From Bacillota bacterium (GTDB lineage Bacteria > Bacillota > DSM-12270 > Thermacetogeniales > Thermacetogeniaceae): DNA of 64,000 nt. The notes below the pieces were generated by a model that worked only from the letters and a program-made list of their open reading frames with translations, did no database searches and was not told the DNA's origin. Shown in pieces: positions 40,255-49,723 of this stretch. Each line of letters starts with the position of its first letter. Within the stretch, counting starts at the first letter, position 1. The translations under genes and the position numbers were made by a program. The stretch lies in contig JABLXW010000016.1 in NCBI GenBank assembly GCA_013177945.1, forward strand, positions 1 through 64,000, in the 5' to 3' direction.

Positions 40255-41484
40255 ATGGCGCAGGAAGTGGTGGAGCTTGGCCGGCGGTATCTCATGGAAA
40301 CATATGCCCGGCTCCCCCTCGTCCTTGTGAAGGGTGAAGGGGCGCGGGTCTGGGACGCGGAAGGGAAATGTTATCTCGATTTTGTGGGCGGGCTGGCGGT
40401 TAATTCTGTCGGCCACTGCCACCCGCAGGTTGTTGCGGCGATAAAGGAGCAGGCGGGGCGGCTGCTTCACTGCTCCAATTTGTACTGGTTTCGCCCCACT
40501 GTGGATCTTGCCCGGGAGCTTGCGGATTTGAGCGGCCTGGACCGGGTCTTTTTCTGCAACAGCGGAGCCGAGGCGAACGAGGCGGCGATCAAGCTCGTGC
40601 GAAAGTTCGGTCACCTGCAGGGAAAGGAGCGCCCCGAAATCATCTCCTTTACCGGATCCTTTCACGGGAGGACGCTGGGGGCTTTGGCGGCTACGGGCCA
40701 GGAAAAGTTCTGGGAGGGTTTTGCTCCCCTCCCGCCGGGCTTCCGCCACCTTCCCTTCAACGACCCGCGGGCGCTCCAGAATGCCGTGAATTCCCAGACC
40801 GTTGCGGTCTTTGTGGAGCCGGTCCAGGGGGAGGGAGGGGTTCACGTTGCCAGTCCGGAGTTTATGGAGAGCCTGGCGGAGGCCCGGGGGCGCCGCGGGG
40901 TGCTCCTGGTTTTCGACGAGGTCCAGTGCGGCCTGGGCCGGACGGGAAAGATGTTTGCCTTCGAGCACTACGGGGTCCGGCCGGACGTCCTGGTGCTCGC
41001 CAAGGCGCTGGGGGGCGGTTTGCCCATCGGGGCCGTCCTGGCGCGGGAGGAGGTGGCGGCCGCCTTCCGGCCGGGGAGCCACGGCTCCACCTTTGGGGGA
41101 AACCCCGTCGCCTGCGCCGCGGCGCGGGCCGTTTTGAGCGTCCTGAGGGAGGAGGGTCTGGTTGCCAATGCAGAGCGGGTGGGGAGCTACTTCAAGGCCC
41201 GGCTTGAAGAACTTGCCCGGCGTTTTTCCTTGATCCGGGAGGTGCGCGGGCTCGGTCTGATGCTGGGGATGGAGCTGGACCGGCCGGGGCAGGGGCTGGT
41301 GGCCCGCTGCCAGGAGCGGGGCCTCCTGGTCAACTGTACGGCGGAGCGTGTCATCCGCTTCTTGCCCCCGCTTTCCATCGGGAAGGAAGAGGTTGACGAA
41401 GCGGTGGCTGTCCTGGAGGAGGCCCTCGCGGAATTTGGCGGGGAAAAGTTGACGGGAGAGGAAGGAGAATGTCACAGGTTGTGA
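40255..41484 (+). CDS. argD: Acetylornithine aminotransferase
   Basis: 409 residues. Class III PLP aminotransferase that makes N-acetylornithine. The PLP lysine is in DVLVLAKALGGGLPIGAVL; FCNSGAEANEAAIKLVRK and FDEVQCGLGRTGK are family motifs. ATG 40255 follows GGGGAAGGAGGAAA. It may also serve lysine synthesis as succinyldiaminopimelate aminotransferase, as ArgD does elsewhere. Confidence 0.94.
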   Translation: MAQEVVELGRRYLMETYARLPLVLVKGEGARVWDAEGKCYLDFVGGLAVNSVGHCHPQVVAAIKEQAGRLLHCSNLYWFRPTVDLARELADLSGLDRVFFCNSGAEANEAAIKLVRKFGHLQGKERPEIISFTGSFHGRTLGALAATGQEKFWEGFAPLPPGFRHLPFNDPRALQNAVNSQTVAVFVEPVQGEGGVHVASPEFMESLAEARGRRGVLLVFDEVQCGLGRTGKMFAFEHYGVRPDVLVLAKALGGGLPIGAVLAREEVAAAFRPGSHGSTFGGNPVACAAARAVLSVLREEGLVANAERVGSYFKARLEELARRFSLIREVRGLGLMLGMELDRPGQGLVARCQERGLLVNCTAERVIRFLPPLSIGKEEVDEAVAVLEEALAEFGGEKLTGEEGECHRL

Positions 41485-41547
41485 GCGCCTGCAACCGGGA
41501 GCGCTCTTGCCTTTTTAAAAAATCAAAGTGAGAAGGGGAGAGGAAAA

Positions 41548-42495
41548 ATGGCTGCCGCTTACCTGGACACAAGGTTGAAAGGGCGGGACTTTTTGACCAT
41601 CACTGATTTCAGCAGCGAGGAGATCAGGCTCTTTCTCGACGCCGCCCATGAACTGAAAAAGGAGCTGAAGGGAGGGATTCCCCATCCCGTTCTGAAGGGA
41701 AAGGCGCTGGGGATGATCTTCCACAAGCCCTCCACCCGGACGCGTGTCTCCTTCGAGGTGGGGATGTACCAGCTGGGGGGCTACCCTCTGTTTTTGAGCG
41801 CCCAGGAGCTTCAGCTCCGCCGGGGGGAGTCCATCGGGGACACCGCCCGCACCCTTTCCCGCTACCTGGACGGGATCATGATCCGCACCTTTGCCCAGGC
41901 GGATGTTGAGGAGCTGGCCCGCTATGCTTCCATCCCGGTGATCAACGGCCTGACCGACCTGGTGCACCCCACCCAGGCCCTGGCAGACATCATGACCGTC
42001 GAGGAGCACAAAGGGAGGCTGCAGGGGCTGAAGCTTGCCTTCATCGGGGACGGGAACAACGTGGCCCACTCCCTGCTCCAGATCTGCGCGAAGGTTGGAA
42101 TCAACATGGTGGTTGCCTGCCCGCCCGGGTACGAACCAAACCCCGAGATCGTGGCAGGGGCTCTTGCAGATGCCGCAGAGACCGGGGCCGCCCTCGAAAT
42201 CATGGAGGACCCCGTTGCTGCCGTCCGGGGGGCAGATGTGGTTTACACCGACATCTGGGCGAGCATGGGGCAGGAGGCGGAGCAGGAGGAGCGCAAAAAG
42301 GTTTTTGCCCGCTATCAGGTGAACAGCGAACTGCTCCGGCACGCCGCCCCGGATGTGATCGTGCTCCACTGCCTCCCTGCCCACCGGGGTGAGGAGATTA
42401 CCGATGAGGTGATGGACGGCCCCCATTCTGTGGTCTTTGATGAGGCGGAGAACCGCCTCCACATGCACAAGGCGATCATGGCCCTGCTGATGTAA
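41548..42495 (+). CDS. argF: Ornithine carbamoyltransferase
   Basis: 315 residues. Makes citrulline from ornithine and carbamoyl phosphate. Carbamoyl phosphate binding is at [15 protein letters not shown]; the ornithine site and catalytic Cys lie in [16 protein letters not shown] 41548 follows AGAAGGGGAGAGGAAAA. The alternative catabolic role is unlikely in a biosynthetic cluster without arcA or arcC. Confidence 0.95.
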   Translation: MAAAYLDTRLKGRDFLTITDFSSEEIRLFLDAAHELKKELKGGIPHPVLKGKALGMIFHKPSTRTRVSFEVGMYQLGGYPLFLSAQELQLRRGESIGDTARTLSRYLDGIMIRTFAQADVEELARYASIPVINGLTDLVHPTQALADIMTVEEHKGRLQGLKLAFIGDGNNVAHSLLQICAKVGINMVVACPPGYEPNPEIVAGALADAAETGAALEIMEDPVAAVRGADVVYTDIWASMGQEAEQEERKKVFARYQVNSELLRHAAPDVIVLHCLPAHRGEEITDEVMDGPHSVVFDEAENRLHMHKAIMALLM

Positions 42496-42511
42496 AAAAG
42501 GAGGAAGAGCG

Positions 42512-43726
42512 GTGGAAGTAAAAAAAGTTGTGCTGGCCTATTCCGGCGGTCTTGATACATCGGTGGCGATCCCCTGGCTCAAGGAAAACTTCGGGTGCGA
42601 GGTCATCTGCTTTGCGGCCGACCTGGGGCAGGAGGAGGAGCTTGAAGGCCTTGAGGAGCGGGCGCTCCGGGCCGGAGCCAGCAAGGTTTACATCAAAGAT
42701 TTAAAGCGGGAGTTTGTGGAGGACTTCATCTTCCCCACTTTGAAGGCGGGCGCCCTTTACGAAGGGAAGTATCTGCTGGGGACCTCCTTTGCCCGCCCTC
42801 TGATCGCCAGGCACCTGGTGGAGATCGCCGGGGAGGAGGGAGCCGACGCTGTTGCCCACGGGGCGACGGGAAAGGGAAACGACCAGGTGCGCTTCGAGGT
42901 CGCGGTCCAGGCCCTGAACCCGGATCTCAAGGTGATCGCCCCCTGGCGCCTCTGGGAGATTAAGTCCCGGGAGGATGCCATCGCCTATGCCGCAGCGCGG
43001 GGGATCGAGGTGCCTGTAGCCAGGGAGCGGCCCTACAGCATGGACCGGAACATCTGGCACCTGAGCCACGAAGGGGCAGACCTGGAGGATCCCGCCCAGG
43101 AGCCCCCCGGTGATCTCTATTTACTGATCACACCTCCGGAGCAGGCCCCCGACCGGCCCACCTATGTGGAGATCGGGTTTGTCCAGGGGGTGCCCCGCAC
43201 CCTCAACGGAAAAGAGTACGACCCGGTATCCCTTGTCCAGACCCTGAACAAGATCGCGGGAGAGAACGGGGTGGGCATCATCGACCTTGTGGAAAACCGC
43301 CTGGTGGGGATGAAGTCCCGGGGCGTCTACGAGTGCCCCGGGGGGACGGTTTTGTTCCTCGCCCACCGGGAGCTGGAGCACCTCACCCTCGACCGGAACA
43401 CCATGCATTTTAAGGAACTTGTTGCCCTGCGCTACGCAGAGCTGGTCTACGATGGGCTCTGGTATTCCCCCCTGCGGGAGGCTTTGAGCGCCTTTGTTGA
43501 CGAAACCCAGAAAACCGTCACCGGGACGGTGCGGATGAAGCTTTACAAGGGAAACTGCACCCCTGCGGGAGCGCGTTCTCCCTATTCCCTCTACCACGAG
43601 GGGTTCGCCACCTTCGGCCACTTTGAGCTTTACGACCACAAGGACGCCCAGGGGTTCATCAATTTGTTCGGCCTCCCCCTGAAGGTCCGCGCCCTGATGC
43701 GCCAAAGGGCTGGCTCGCCTTTATGA
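42512..43726 (+). CDS. argG: Argininosuccinate synthase
   Basis: 404 residues. ATP-dependent joining of citrulline and aspartate. The PP-loop is [15 protein letters not shown] at residues 9-23; [13 protein letters not shown] follows. It starts with GTG 42512 behind AAAGGAGGAAGAGCG, 16 bp after argF. Confidence 0.95.
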   Translation: MEVKKVVLAYSGGLDTSVAIPWLKENFGCEVICFAADLGQEEELEGLEERALRAGASKVYIKDLKREFVEDFIFPTLKAGALYEGKYLLGTSFARPLIARHLVEIAGEEGADAVAHGATGKGNDQVRFEVAVQALNPDLKVIAPWRLWEIKSREDAIAYAAARGIEVPVARERPYSMDRNIWHLSHEGADLEDPAQEPPGDLYLLITPPEQAPDRPTYVEIGFVQGVPRTLNGKEYDPVSLVQTLNKIAGENGVGIIDLVENRLVGMKSRGVYECPGGTVLFLAHRELEHLTLDRNTMHFKELVALRYAELVYDGLWYSPLREALSAFVDETQKTVTGTVRMKLYKGNCTPAGARSPYSLYHEGFATFGHFELYDHKDAQGFINLFGLPLKVRALMRQRAGSPL

Positions 43727-43806
43727 GAGGGGCGCCGGGTGCTTGAGCGCGCCCGGCCCCGGCAGCTGCAAAACTCGCTCAATACAATAAAAGAGGAGGG
43801 AGCAAC

Positions 43807-45198
43807 TTGAAGCTCTGGGGAGGCCGTTTCCGGAAGGATCCGGCGCCGGAGGCGGCAGGCTTTCTTAATTCCCTTTCCTTTGATTTCCGCCTCTTCAGGC
43901 AGGACATCGAGGGGTCCATTGCCCACGCCCGGATGCTGGGGCGCCAGGGGATCATCGGCCCGGAGGAGGCGGAGCTGCTGGTCAGGGGCCTGGAGGAGAT
44001 CCGGGAGGAGCTGGAGGAGGGAAGGCTGGCCTGCGACCCGGAGGCAGAGGATGTCCACTCCTTCATCGAGGCGCGCCTTGTGGAGAAGGTGGGGGAGGTT
44101 GGGAAGAAGCTGCACACCGCCCGCAGCAGGAACGACCAGGTGGCAGCCGACCTGCGCCTTTACCTGAAGGAAGAGATCCGGGCGCTGGGGGGGCTGGTGC
44201 TGGACCTGATCGGAGCCCTGGCAAGGCGCGCCCGGGAGACCGGAGAGGTGATCATGCCCGGCTACACGCACCTCCAGCGCGCCCAGCCGGTCACCTTCGC
44301 CCACCACCTCCTGGCCTACTGCGAAATGCTGCGGAGGGACTACGACCGCCTGCGGGACTGCTTCAGGAGGGTGGATGTCTGCCCCCTTGGGGCAGGCGCC
44401 CTCGCCGGGACGACCTTTCCGGTGGACCGGGAATTCGTAGCGCGGGAGCTGGGGTTCAAAAAGATTGCCGCCAACAGCCTGGACGCCGTGGCGGACCGGG
44501 ACTTTGTGGCGGAGTTCATCTTCGTTTGCTCCCTCCTGATGATGCACCTGAGCCGGTTCTCCGAAGAGCTGGTCCTCTGGTCGAGCAGCGAGTTCGGCTT
44601 CATCGAGCTGGATGATGCCTGCACAACGGGGAGCAGCATCATGCCCCAGAAGAAGAACCCCGATGTGGCGGAGCTGGTGCGGGGGAAGACGGGTCGGGTC
44701 TACGGGCACCTCGTGGCGCTTCTCACCGTCCTCAAGGGGCTCCCCCTCGCCTACAACAAGGACCTCCAGGAAGACAAGGAGGCCCTTTTCGACACCGTTG
44801 ACACCGTCAAAAGCTGTGTGGGCATCTTCATCCTCCTGGTTGAGACCCTGAGTTTAAACGAGGCGCGGATGCTCTCTGCCGCCGGGGAGGGCTTTACGAA
44901 CGCCACCGATCTGGCCGATTACCTGGTGCGCCGGGGGGTGCCTTTCCGGGAGGCCCATACCGTTGTGGGGAAGGTGGTGCTGCACTGCCTTGCGGCAGGA
45001 AAGCGGCTGGAGGATCTTTCCCTCGAGGAGTACCGCGCCTTTTCCCCGGCCTTCGATTCTGATCTCTACGAATTTCTGGAGATCCGGGCCTGTGTGGCAA
45101 GGCGCGCTCTGCCCGGGGGCCCCGCGCCTGCCGCCGTTGCCCGCGCCCTGGCAGAACTCACGCAGTGGCTGGAGGAGATGCGCGCCCTCCCCTTTTAA
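43807..45198 (+). CDS. argH: Argininosuccinate lyase
   Basis: 463 residues. Splits argininosuccinate to arginine and fumarate. The signature GSSIMPQKKNPDVAELVRGK carries the flexible catalytic loop; KLWGGRF at the start and the HTARSRND segment (here LHTARSRNDQVAADLRL) are typical. It begins with TTG 43807 after AGAGGAGGGAGCAAC. It is the last gene of the arginine cluster. Confidence 0.95.
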   Translation: MKLWGGRFRKDPAPEAAGFLNSLSFDFRLFRQDIEGSIAHARMLGRQGIIGPEEAELLVRGLEEIREELEEGRLACDPEAEDVHSFIEARLVEKVGEVGKKLHTARSRNDQVAADLRLYLKEEIRALGGLVLDLIGALARRARETGEVIMPGYTHLQRAQPVTFAHHLLAYCEMLRRDYDRLRDCFRRVDVCPLGAGALAGTTFPVDREFVARELGFKKIAANSLDAVADRDFVAEFIFVCSLLMMHLSRFSEELVLWSSSEFGFIELDDACTTGSSIMPQKKNPDVAELVRGKTGRVYGHLVALLTVLKGLPLAYNKDLQEDKEALFDTVDTVKSCVGIFILLVETLSLNEARMLSAAGEGFTNATDLADYLVRRGVPFREAHTVVGKVVLHCLAAGKRLEDLSLEEYRAFSPAFDSDLYEFLEIRACVARRALPGGPAPAAVARALAELTQWLEEMRALPF

Positions 45199-45319
45199 AA
45201 TTTTCGCCTTGACTGCTGCAGCGGCGAGGGCGGGGTTCCTGTCGGCCTCCCCAAACGGCTGCAGGGAGGCATGCCGGAACAAGGTGCCTTGAAATTTTTG
45301 GAGAAGGGGGAAATGCCCC

Positions 45320-46681
45320 ATGGAAGTCCTCATTGCCCTGTTCGCCTTTGCTGCAGGTTGCCTGGTTGCCTGGGCGGCGGCTGCTTCCCGCGCCCGGGCC
45401 CTCGAGGGTGTTGTGGCTGAAATAAAGCAGCAGCTGGTGCAGCGGGAGGAGGAGCTGCGCCAGAGCCGGGCTGAGCTCGACACCGAAAGAGCCGCCCGGG
45501 TAAGGGCGGAAACCCTGCTGGCAGAGGCGGAGAAGAATGCAGCCGAGCAGAGAAAAATGCTTGACGAAGCGACCCGGAAGCTGAGCGACACCTTCCAGAG
45601 CCTGGCGGGCGAGGCCCTCAGGAGCAACAACCAGGCGTTTCTCGATCTGGCCCGGCAGACCCTGGAGGCCTTTCTTGCAGAGGCCAGAGGGGACCTGGGG
45701 AAGCGGCAGCAGGCCATTGAGGGCATCGTTGCGCCTTTAAAAGAGGCGCTGGCCCGGTACGACAGAGAAATCCAGGAAATCGAAAGGGCGCGGCGGGAGG
45801 CATATGGGAGCCTCAGCAGGCACCTCCAGGAGCTGAGCCAGGTCCAGCAGCAGCTGCAGGGCGAAACCAGGAAGCTTGTCGCGGCGCTGAGGGCCCCCCG
45901 GGTCAGGGGCCGCTGGGGGGAGATCACCCTGCAGCGGGTCGTTGAGATGGCGGGGATGTCACCTTTTTGCGATTTCATCAGCCAGCCGACGGTTGATTCC
46001 GGTGAGGGCCGGCGGCGCCCCGACCTGATCGTGAACCTCCCCAACGGGCGCGCCATTGTTGTGGATGCCAAAACGCCCCTCGATGCCTACCTGGACGCCG
46101 TGGAGGCAGAAAATGAGGAAGCGCGCAAGACTGCCTTGTTGCGCCATGCCCAGGCAGTCCGGAGCCACATGGTCAGCCTGGGCGCGAAGGAGTACCAGAG
46201 CCAGTTCAAATTCAGCATCGATTTTGTGGTGCTCTTCCTGCCGGGCGAGCCTTTCTTCGGCGCAGCAGTCGAGCAGGATCCGGCCCTCATTGAAGACGCG
46301 CTCAACAGGCACGTCCTGCTGGCCACACCCATCACCCTGGTGGCCCTCCTCAAGGCGGTGGCGTACGGCTGGCAGCAGCGCCAGGCGGCGGAAAACGCGG
46401 AAAGGGTTATCGAGGCGGGCAGGCAGCTTTTCGAGCGGATCTGCGTCTTTGCCGAGCACCTGGCAGGGGTCCGCAAGGGGCTCCTGGGGGCGGTAAACTC
46501 CTACAACGAAGCTGTTGGCTCCTGGCAGAGCCGCCTGGTTCCTGGAGCGCGCCGCCTCAAAGAACTGGGTGCTGCACCGGCGCGGCGGGAGCTGGAGGAT
46601 CTGGAGGAGGTGGAAGTGGCCCCGCGGGAGGTGGCCAGCGCTGCTTCCCCGGAGGCGTCAACACCTGAGTTTATCAGATGA
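45320..46681 (+). CDS. rmuC: DNA recombination protein RmuC homologue
   Basis: 453 residues. One N-terminal membrane segment (about residues 3-20), then a long coiled coil rich in Glu, Arg and Gln (about 25-185), then the RmuC domain with RVRGRWGEITLQRVVEMAGM and the nuclease-like core IVVDAKTPLDAYLDAVEAE. RmuC limits inversions and is related to PD-(D/E)XK nucleases; it has been linked to DNA-based defence in some bacteria. It follows argH by 121 bp with its own AGAAGGGGGAAA ribosome binding site. There is no clear functional tie to the arginine genes. Confidence 0.88.
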   Translation: MEVLIALFAFAAGCLVAWAAAASRARALEGVVAEIKQQLVQREEELRQSRAELDTERAARVRAETLLAEAEKNAAEQRKMLDEATRKLSDTFQSLAGEALRSNNQAFLDLARQTLEAFLAEARGDLGKRQQAIEGIVAPLKEALARYDREIQEIERARREAYGSLSRHLQELSQVQQQLQGETRKLVAALRAPRVRGRWGEITLQRVVEMAGMSPFCDFISQPTVDSGEGRRRPDLIVNLPNGRAIVVDAKTPLDAYLDAVEAENEEARKTALLRHAQAVRSHMVSLGAKEYQSQFKFSIDFVVLFLPGEPFFGAAVEQDPALIEDALNRHVLLATPITLVALLKAVAYGWQQRQAAENAERVIEAGRQLFERICVFAEHLAGVRKGLLGAVNSYNEAVGSWQSRLVPGARRLKELGAAPARRELEDLEEVEVAPREVASAASPEASTPEFIR

Positions 46682-46860
46682 CCTTGCTCAAACCCGCACA
46701 AAACCTGAAGGTGGACATAGTCAAAACAGATAAAGTACATTGGAGTTAGATAGAGTTGCTTCATCGCGTAGGACATTGAGTATTAGGGAAGGATTATTTT
46801 TTGATGCCTGGACAGGCGTATTTTTTCAAGTGGCACTTTCATTCCCTCTTCACCGACAAA

Positions 46861-46886
46861 AGCCCGGGTTGTTGGGAACCCGGGCT
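46861..46886 (-). terminator. Terminator of the CMD-family gene
   Basis: AGCCCGGGTT (46861-46870) and AACCCGGGCT (46877-46886) pair perfectly around GTTGGG. Read on the minus strand it ends with TTTT, directly downstream of the gene at 46898-47206. It may also stop rmuC transcripts from the other side, with a weaker tail. Confidence 0.7.
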
Positions 46887-46897
46887 CGGAATTTCCG

Positions 46898-47206
46898 TCA
46901 GCTCTGCTGGGGAAAGGCGTTGTTGCTGGTGGCGAGGGTCTTCATTCCTGAGACGTAGTAGGCGATGCGCAGGACCTCGTTGATTTCCTGATCTGTTGCT
47001 CCCAGCTCGCGGGCGCGGTTTGCAAGCGCCATTACACCGCGCTCGGAGCCGATATAGGCATCCAGGGCCAGGGCGATAAAGGTTTTTGTCTTTGCATCCA
47101 GGGCCCCAGGGGTCATGGCCAGCTCGATGATTTTGACAACCGCCTCGTACAGTTCCGGGTCGCGCTTTTCAATCTGCTGGACAAAGGGCGGGGGTACCGG
47201 TTTCAC
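46898..47206 (-). CDS. Carboxymuconolactone decarboxylase (CMD/AhpD-like) family protein
   Basis: 102 residues. The CMD fold pattern is clear: GALDAKTKTFIALALDAYIGSERGVMALANRARELGATDQEINEVLRIAYYVSGM. The CxxC pair that gives AhpD its thiol peroxidase-linked activity is absent, replaced by IGSERGV. So neither peroxidase support nor decarboxylation can be assumed. I chose GTG at 47206, spaced after GGAGG; a TTG at 47224 overlaps that motif. It is convergent with rmuC and ends at a perfect hairpin. Confidence 0.82.
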   Translation of the reverse strand: MKPVPPPFVQQIEKRDPELYEAVVKIIELAMTPGALDAKTKTFIALALDAYIGSERGVMALANRARELGATDQEINEVLRIAYYVSGMKTLATSNNAFPQQS

Positions 47207-47492
47207 CTGCTTCACCTCCTCCAATGGGTATCAATTGAATTTATGCTTATACTTCTTCTCCTTTCGTTCTTCTATTCCTGCCGTCAGGGCGGAAAAACCG
47301 AACTCCTTCCCGCTTGCCGGGTGGACCTTCCCCCCGAGCCTCCCCCGGAGCCAAATAATTTTTCCGGAAAAAAAAGTTAGCTCCACCTTTCGACCGGGTT
47401 CAGGCAAAACGGTTGATGAAAATGTTTGAAGGAAAAAAGCTTGGGAACGGCGAAACATTTAAAAAATTAAAATGGATGCAGGGGAGTAAAGA

Positions 47493-48470
47493 ATGCAGCA
47501 GGACCGGAACGCAGGTGGCGTCGGAGCCGGGGATGCGGGAAGAGAAAAGCCCTGTCCTTATCCGGGCGGGATAGAAGGGGAACAGGAGCAAACAGGCGGC
47601 AGGGAAAGAGGATTCCTGCAGGCAGATCTGGCCTTCATCGGGGGTTCGGGAACCTTTGCCCTTGATTTCCCCGAAGACCTGGAATTTTCCGGGGTTCGCG
47701 TGCTGGCCCGCGGCCTGGTGGTAGAGACTCCCTTTGGCCCGAGCCCGGCCCTGAAGCTGTTTTCCCTCCCCACCAGCCCGCCGCGCCTTGTAATAACGGC
47801 AAAAATGCACGGGCGGCTGCCCGGGGTTTCCTGGGGCGATGCCTCCCGGCGTTTGTTTTGGGTTTTCAGGGAGGCCGGTGTGAAGAAAATCGTTGCAGAG
47901 GGCGGGGTGGGGAGCGTGAACCCCCTGCTGGATCCCCTCGACCTGGTGATCCCCACGGACTATCTTGACTTTTCCCTGCGCCGGGACGTCAGCCTGGGGG
48001 AGGATTTTCTCTGCATCATGCGCCAGCCCATCTGTCCCCTGATCCACCGCGCCCTGGCGGAAGCGGCGCGGGATTGGACCCCGGGCCGGGTCTTCCCCCG
48101 CGGCACCTATGTGGCAACCGAGGGGCGCCACTTTGAAAGCCCTGCAGAAGTGGCGATGTTCCGCCAGTGGGGAGGGGACGTGGTCGGGCAGACCCTCTGC
48201 CCCGAGGTCTACCTTGCCCGGGAGATCGGGGCCTGTTATGCCGGTGCCTACCTGGTGGTGAACTACGGTGAGGGGGTTGTGAAGCCCTGGGACTACGGGC
48301 TTTTGAAAGACATCTTTTTTAACCAGGCGGCTCCCTTCGGAAATCTCCTGCTGCGCGCTTTGATGGAGGTTCCTTTAGCTCTTTCCTGCGGCTGTGCCGG
48401 ACTCCGGAAGCCCACCTTGCTGCGCGGGGAGAACATCGGACGAGCACTTGAGAAAACGGGGGACCGGTGA
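47493..48470 (+). CDS. MTA/purine-nucleoside phosphorylase-like protein in the futalosine cluster
   Basis: 325 residues of the MTAP branch of nucleoside phosphorylases: LAFIGGSGTFALDFPE, VETPFGPSPALKLF, KIVAEGGVGSVNPLLDPLDLVIPTDYLDF, GTYVATEGRHFESPAEVAMFRQWGGDVVGQTLCPEVYLAREIG. The first 48 residues or so are a low-complexity extension not seen in MTAP. It stands 62 bp before mqnE, mqnA and mqnC, and the usual futalosine hydrolase mqnB is not seen. I infer it may cleave aminodeoxyfutalosine or futalosine; ordinary methylthioadenosine salvage is the alternative. ATG 47493 follows AGGGGAG. Confidence 0.75.
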   Translation: MQQDRNAGGVGAGDAGREKPCPYPGGIEGEQEQTGGRERGFLQADLAFIGGSGTFALDFPEDLEFSGVRVLARGLVVETPFGPSPALKLFSLPTSPPRLVITAKMHGRLPGVSWGDASRRLFWVFREAGVKKIVAEGGVGSVNPLLDPLDLVIPTDYLDFSLRRDVSLGEDFLCIMRQPICPLIHRALAEAARDWTPGRVFPRGTYVATEGRHFESPAEVAMFRQWGGDVVGQTLCPEVYLAREIGACYAGAYLVVNYGEGVVKPWDYGLLKDIFFNQAAPFGNLLLRALMEVPLALSCGCAGLRKPTLLRGENIGRALEKTGDR

Positions 48471-48532
48471 AGAGGGGAGTCATTGGAAAAAGGGAACAGG
48501 AGTTTTGGCGAGAGGATGGGTGAAGGGGAGAA

Positions 48533-49708
48533 ATGAGGAGGATGGGTTGTTTCCGCGAGGTTTTTCCGGGACGGGGGCCGGAAAGTTTCAGGGAGGACGG
48601 AGGCAATGCAGCCTTAAAGGCAATTCTGGAGGGGCCGCTGGGTGATCTTGCGGAAAAGGTGCTCGAGGGGCGCCGCCTTGACCGGGCGGACGGCATCCGC
48701 CTGGGGGAGTCCAACGACCTCCTGGCCCTTGGGTTTTTGGCCGATTACGCCAGGCGCTGCCGGGTGGGGGATGAGGTGTATTTCATCAACAACGTCCACC
48801 TCAACCACACCAACATCTGCCGCAACCTCTGCCTTTTCTGTGCCTTTGGCCGCACGGCAGACGCCCCTGGAGCCTACACCTTGACCATTGAAGAGATTGC
48901 CGCAAAAATGGAAAAGGTGAAGGCCTGCCGCCCAACGGAGGTCCACATTGTGGGCGGCTTGAATCCGGCCCTCCCCTTTGCTTACTACGAAGAAGTGCTG
49001 GCGACGGTCCGGAGAATCCTGCCGGAGGCCCACATCCAGGCCTTTGATGCCGTTGAAATCGATTTCCTGAGCGAAATTTCCGGCCTGAGCGTTGAGGAGG
49101 TGCTGCTCCGGCTCCGGGAGGCCGGCCTGGGCTCCCTACCCGGCGGGGGCGCGGAGATCTTCAACCCCGAGATCCGCCGGCGGATCTGCCCCCGCAAGAT
49201 CAGCGGGGAGCGCTGGCTGGAGGTGCATGCCACCGCCCACCGCCTGGGCTTCCGCACCAACGCCACCATGCTTTACGGCCACATCGAGAGCATCGCGGAC
49301 AGGGTGGACCATTTGCTCCGGCTCCGGGAGCTTCAGGATGAGACCGGCGGGTTTCTGGCCTTTATTCCCCTTCCCTTCCATCCCGAAAACACCGCTTTTT
49401 CCCATCTGCCCGGAACTTCCGGCTATGACGACTTGAAAACCGTCGCCCTTGCTCGTCTCCTCCTTGACAACTTTTTCGCGATCAAGTCCTTCTGGATCAT
49501 GCTTACCCCCAAGCTCGCCCAGATTACCTTGAGCTTTGGGGCGAACGACCTGGACGGAACCGTAAGAGAGGAGCGGATTGCCCATGACGCTGGCGCCGCA
49601 ACCCCCCAGTACCAGCCTGCGCAGGAGTTCATTGCGATGATCCGGGAGGCGGGGCGGATCCCGGTAGAGCGGGATACCCTTTACAATGTGATCAGGCGCT
49701 ACGACTGA
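48533..49708 (+). CDS. mqnE: Aminofutalosine synthase MqnE
   Basis: 391 residues. Radical SAM enzyme that joins SAM to 3-[(1-carboxyvinyl)oxy]benzoate, making aminodeoxyfutalosine for menaquinone. The cluster motif is C96-x3-C100-x2-C103 (NHTNICRNLCLFCAF). VHIVGGLNPALPFAYYEEVLA and SLPGGGAEIFNPEIRRRICPRKI are typical of MqnE and MqnC. The first 30 residues are not conserved and the true start may lie slightly downstream. GAAGGGGAG lies just before ATG 48533. Confidence 0.92.
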   Translation: MRRMGCFREVFPGRGPESFREDGGNAALKAILEGPLGDLAEKVLEGRRLDRADGIRLGESNDLLALGFLADYARRCRVGDEVYFINNVHLNHTNICRNLCLFCAFGRTADAPGAYTLTIEEIAAKMEKVKACRPTEVHIVGGLNPALPFAYYEEVLATVRRILPEAHIQAFDAVEIDFLSEISGLSVEEVLLRLREAGLGSLPGGGAEIFNPEIRRRICPRKISGERWLEVHATAHRLGFRTNATMLYGHIESIADRVDHLLRLRELQDETGGFLAFIPLPFHPENTAFSHLPGTSGYDDLKTVALARLLLDNFFAIKSFWIMLTPKLAQITLSFGANDLDGTVREERIAHDAGAATPQYQPAQEFIAMIREAGRIPVERDTLYNVIRRYD

Positions 49709-49723
49709 GAGGAGATGGGTGGC

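Noticed and set aside
46740-46958. 72-codon plus-strand open frame after rmuC
   Set aside because: It crosses the perfect terminator hairpin at 46861-46886 and runs into the CMD gene on the other strand; no ribosome binding site.
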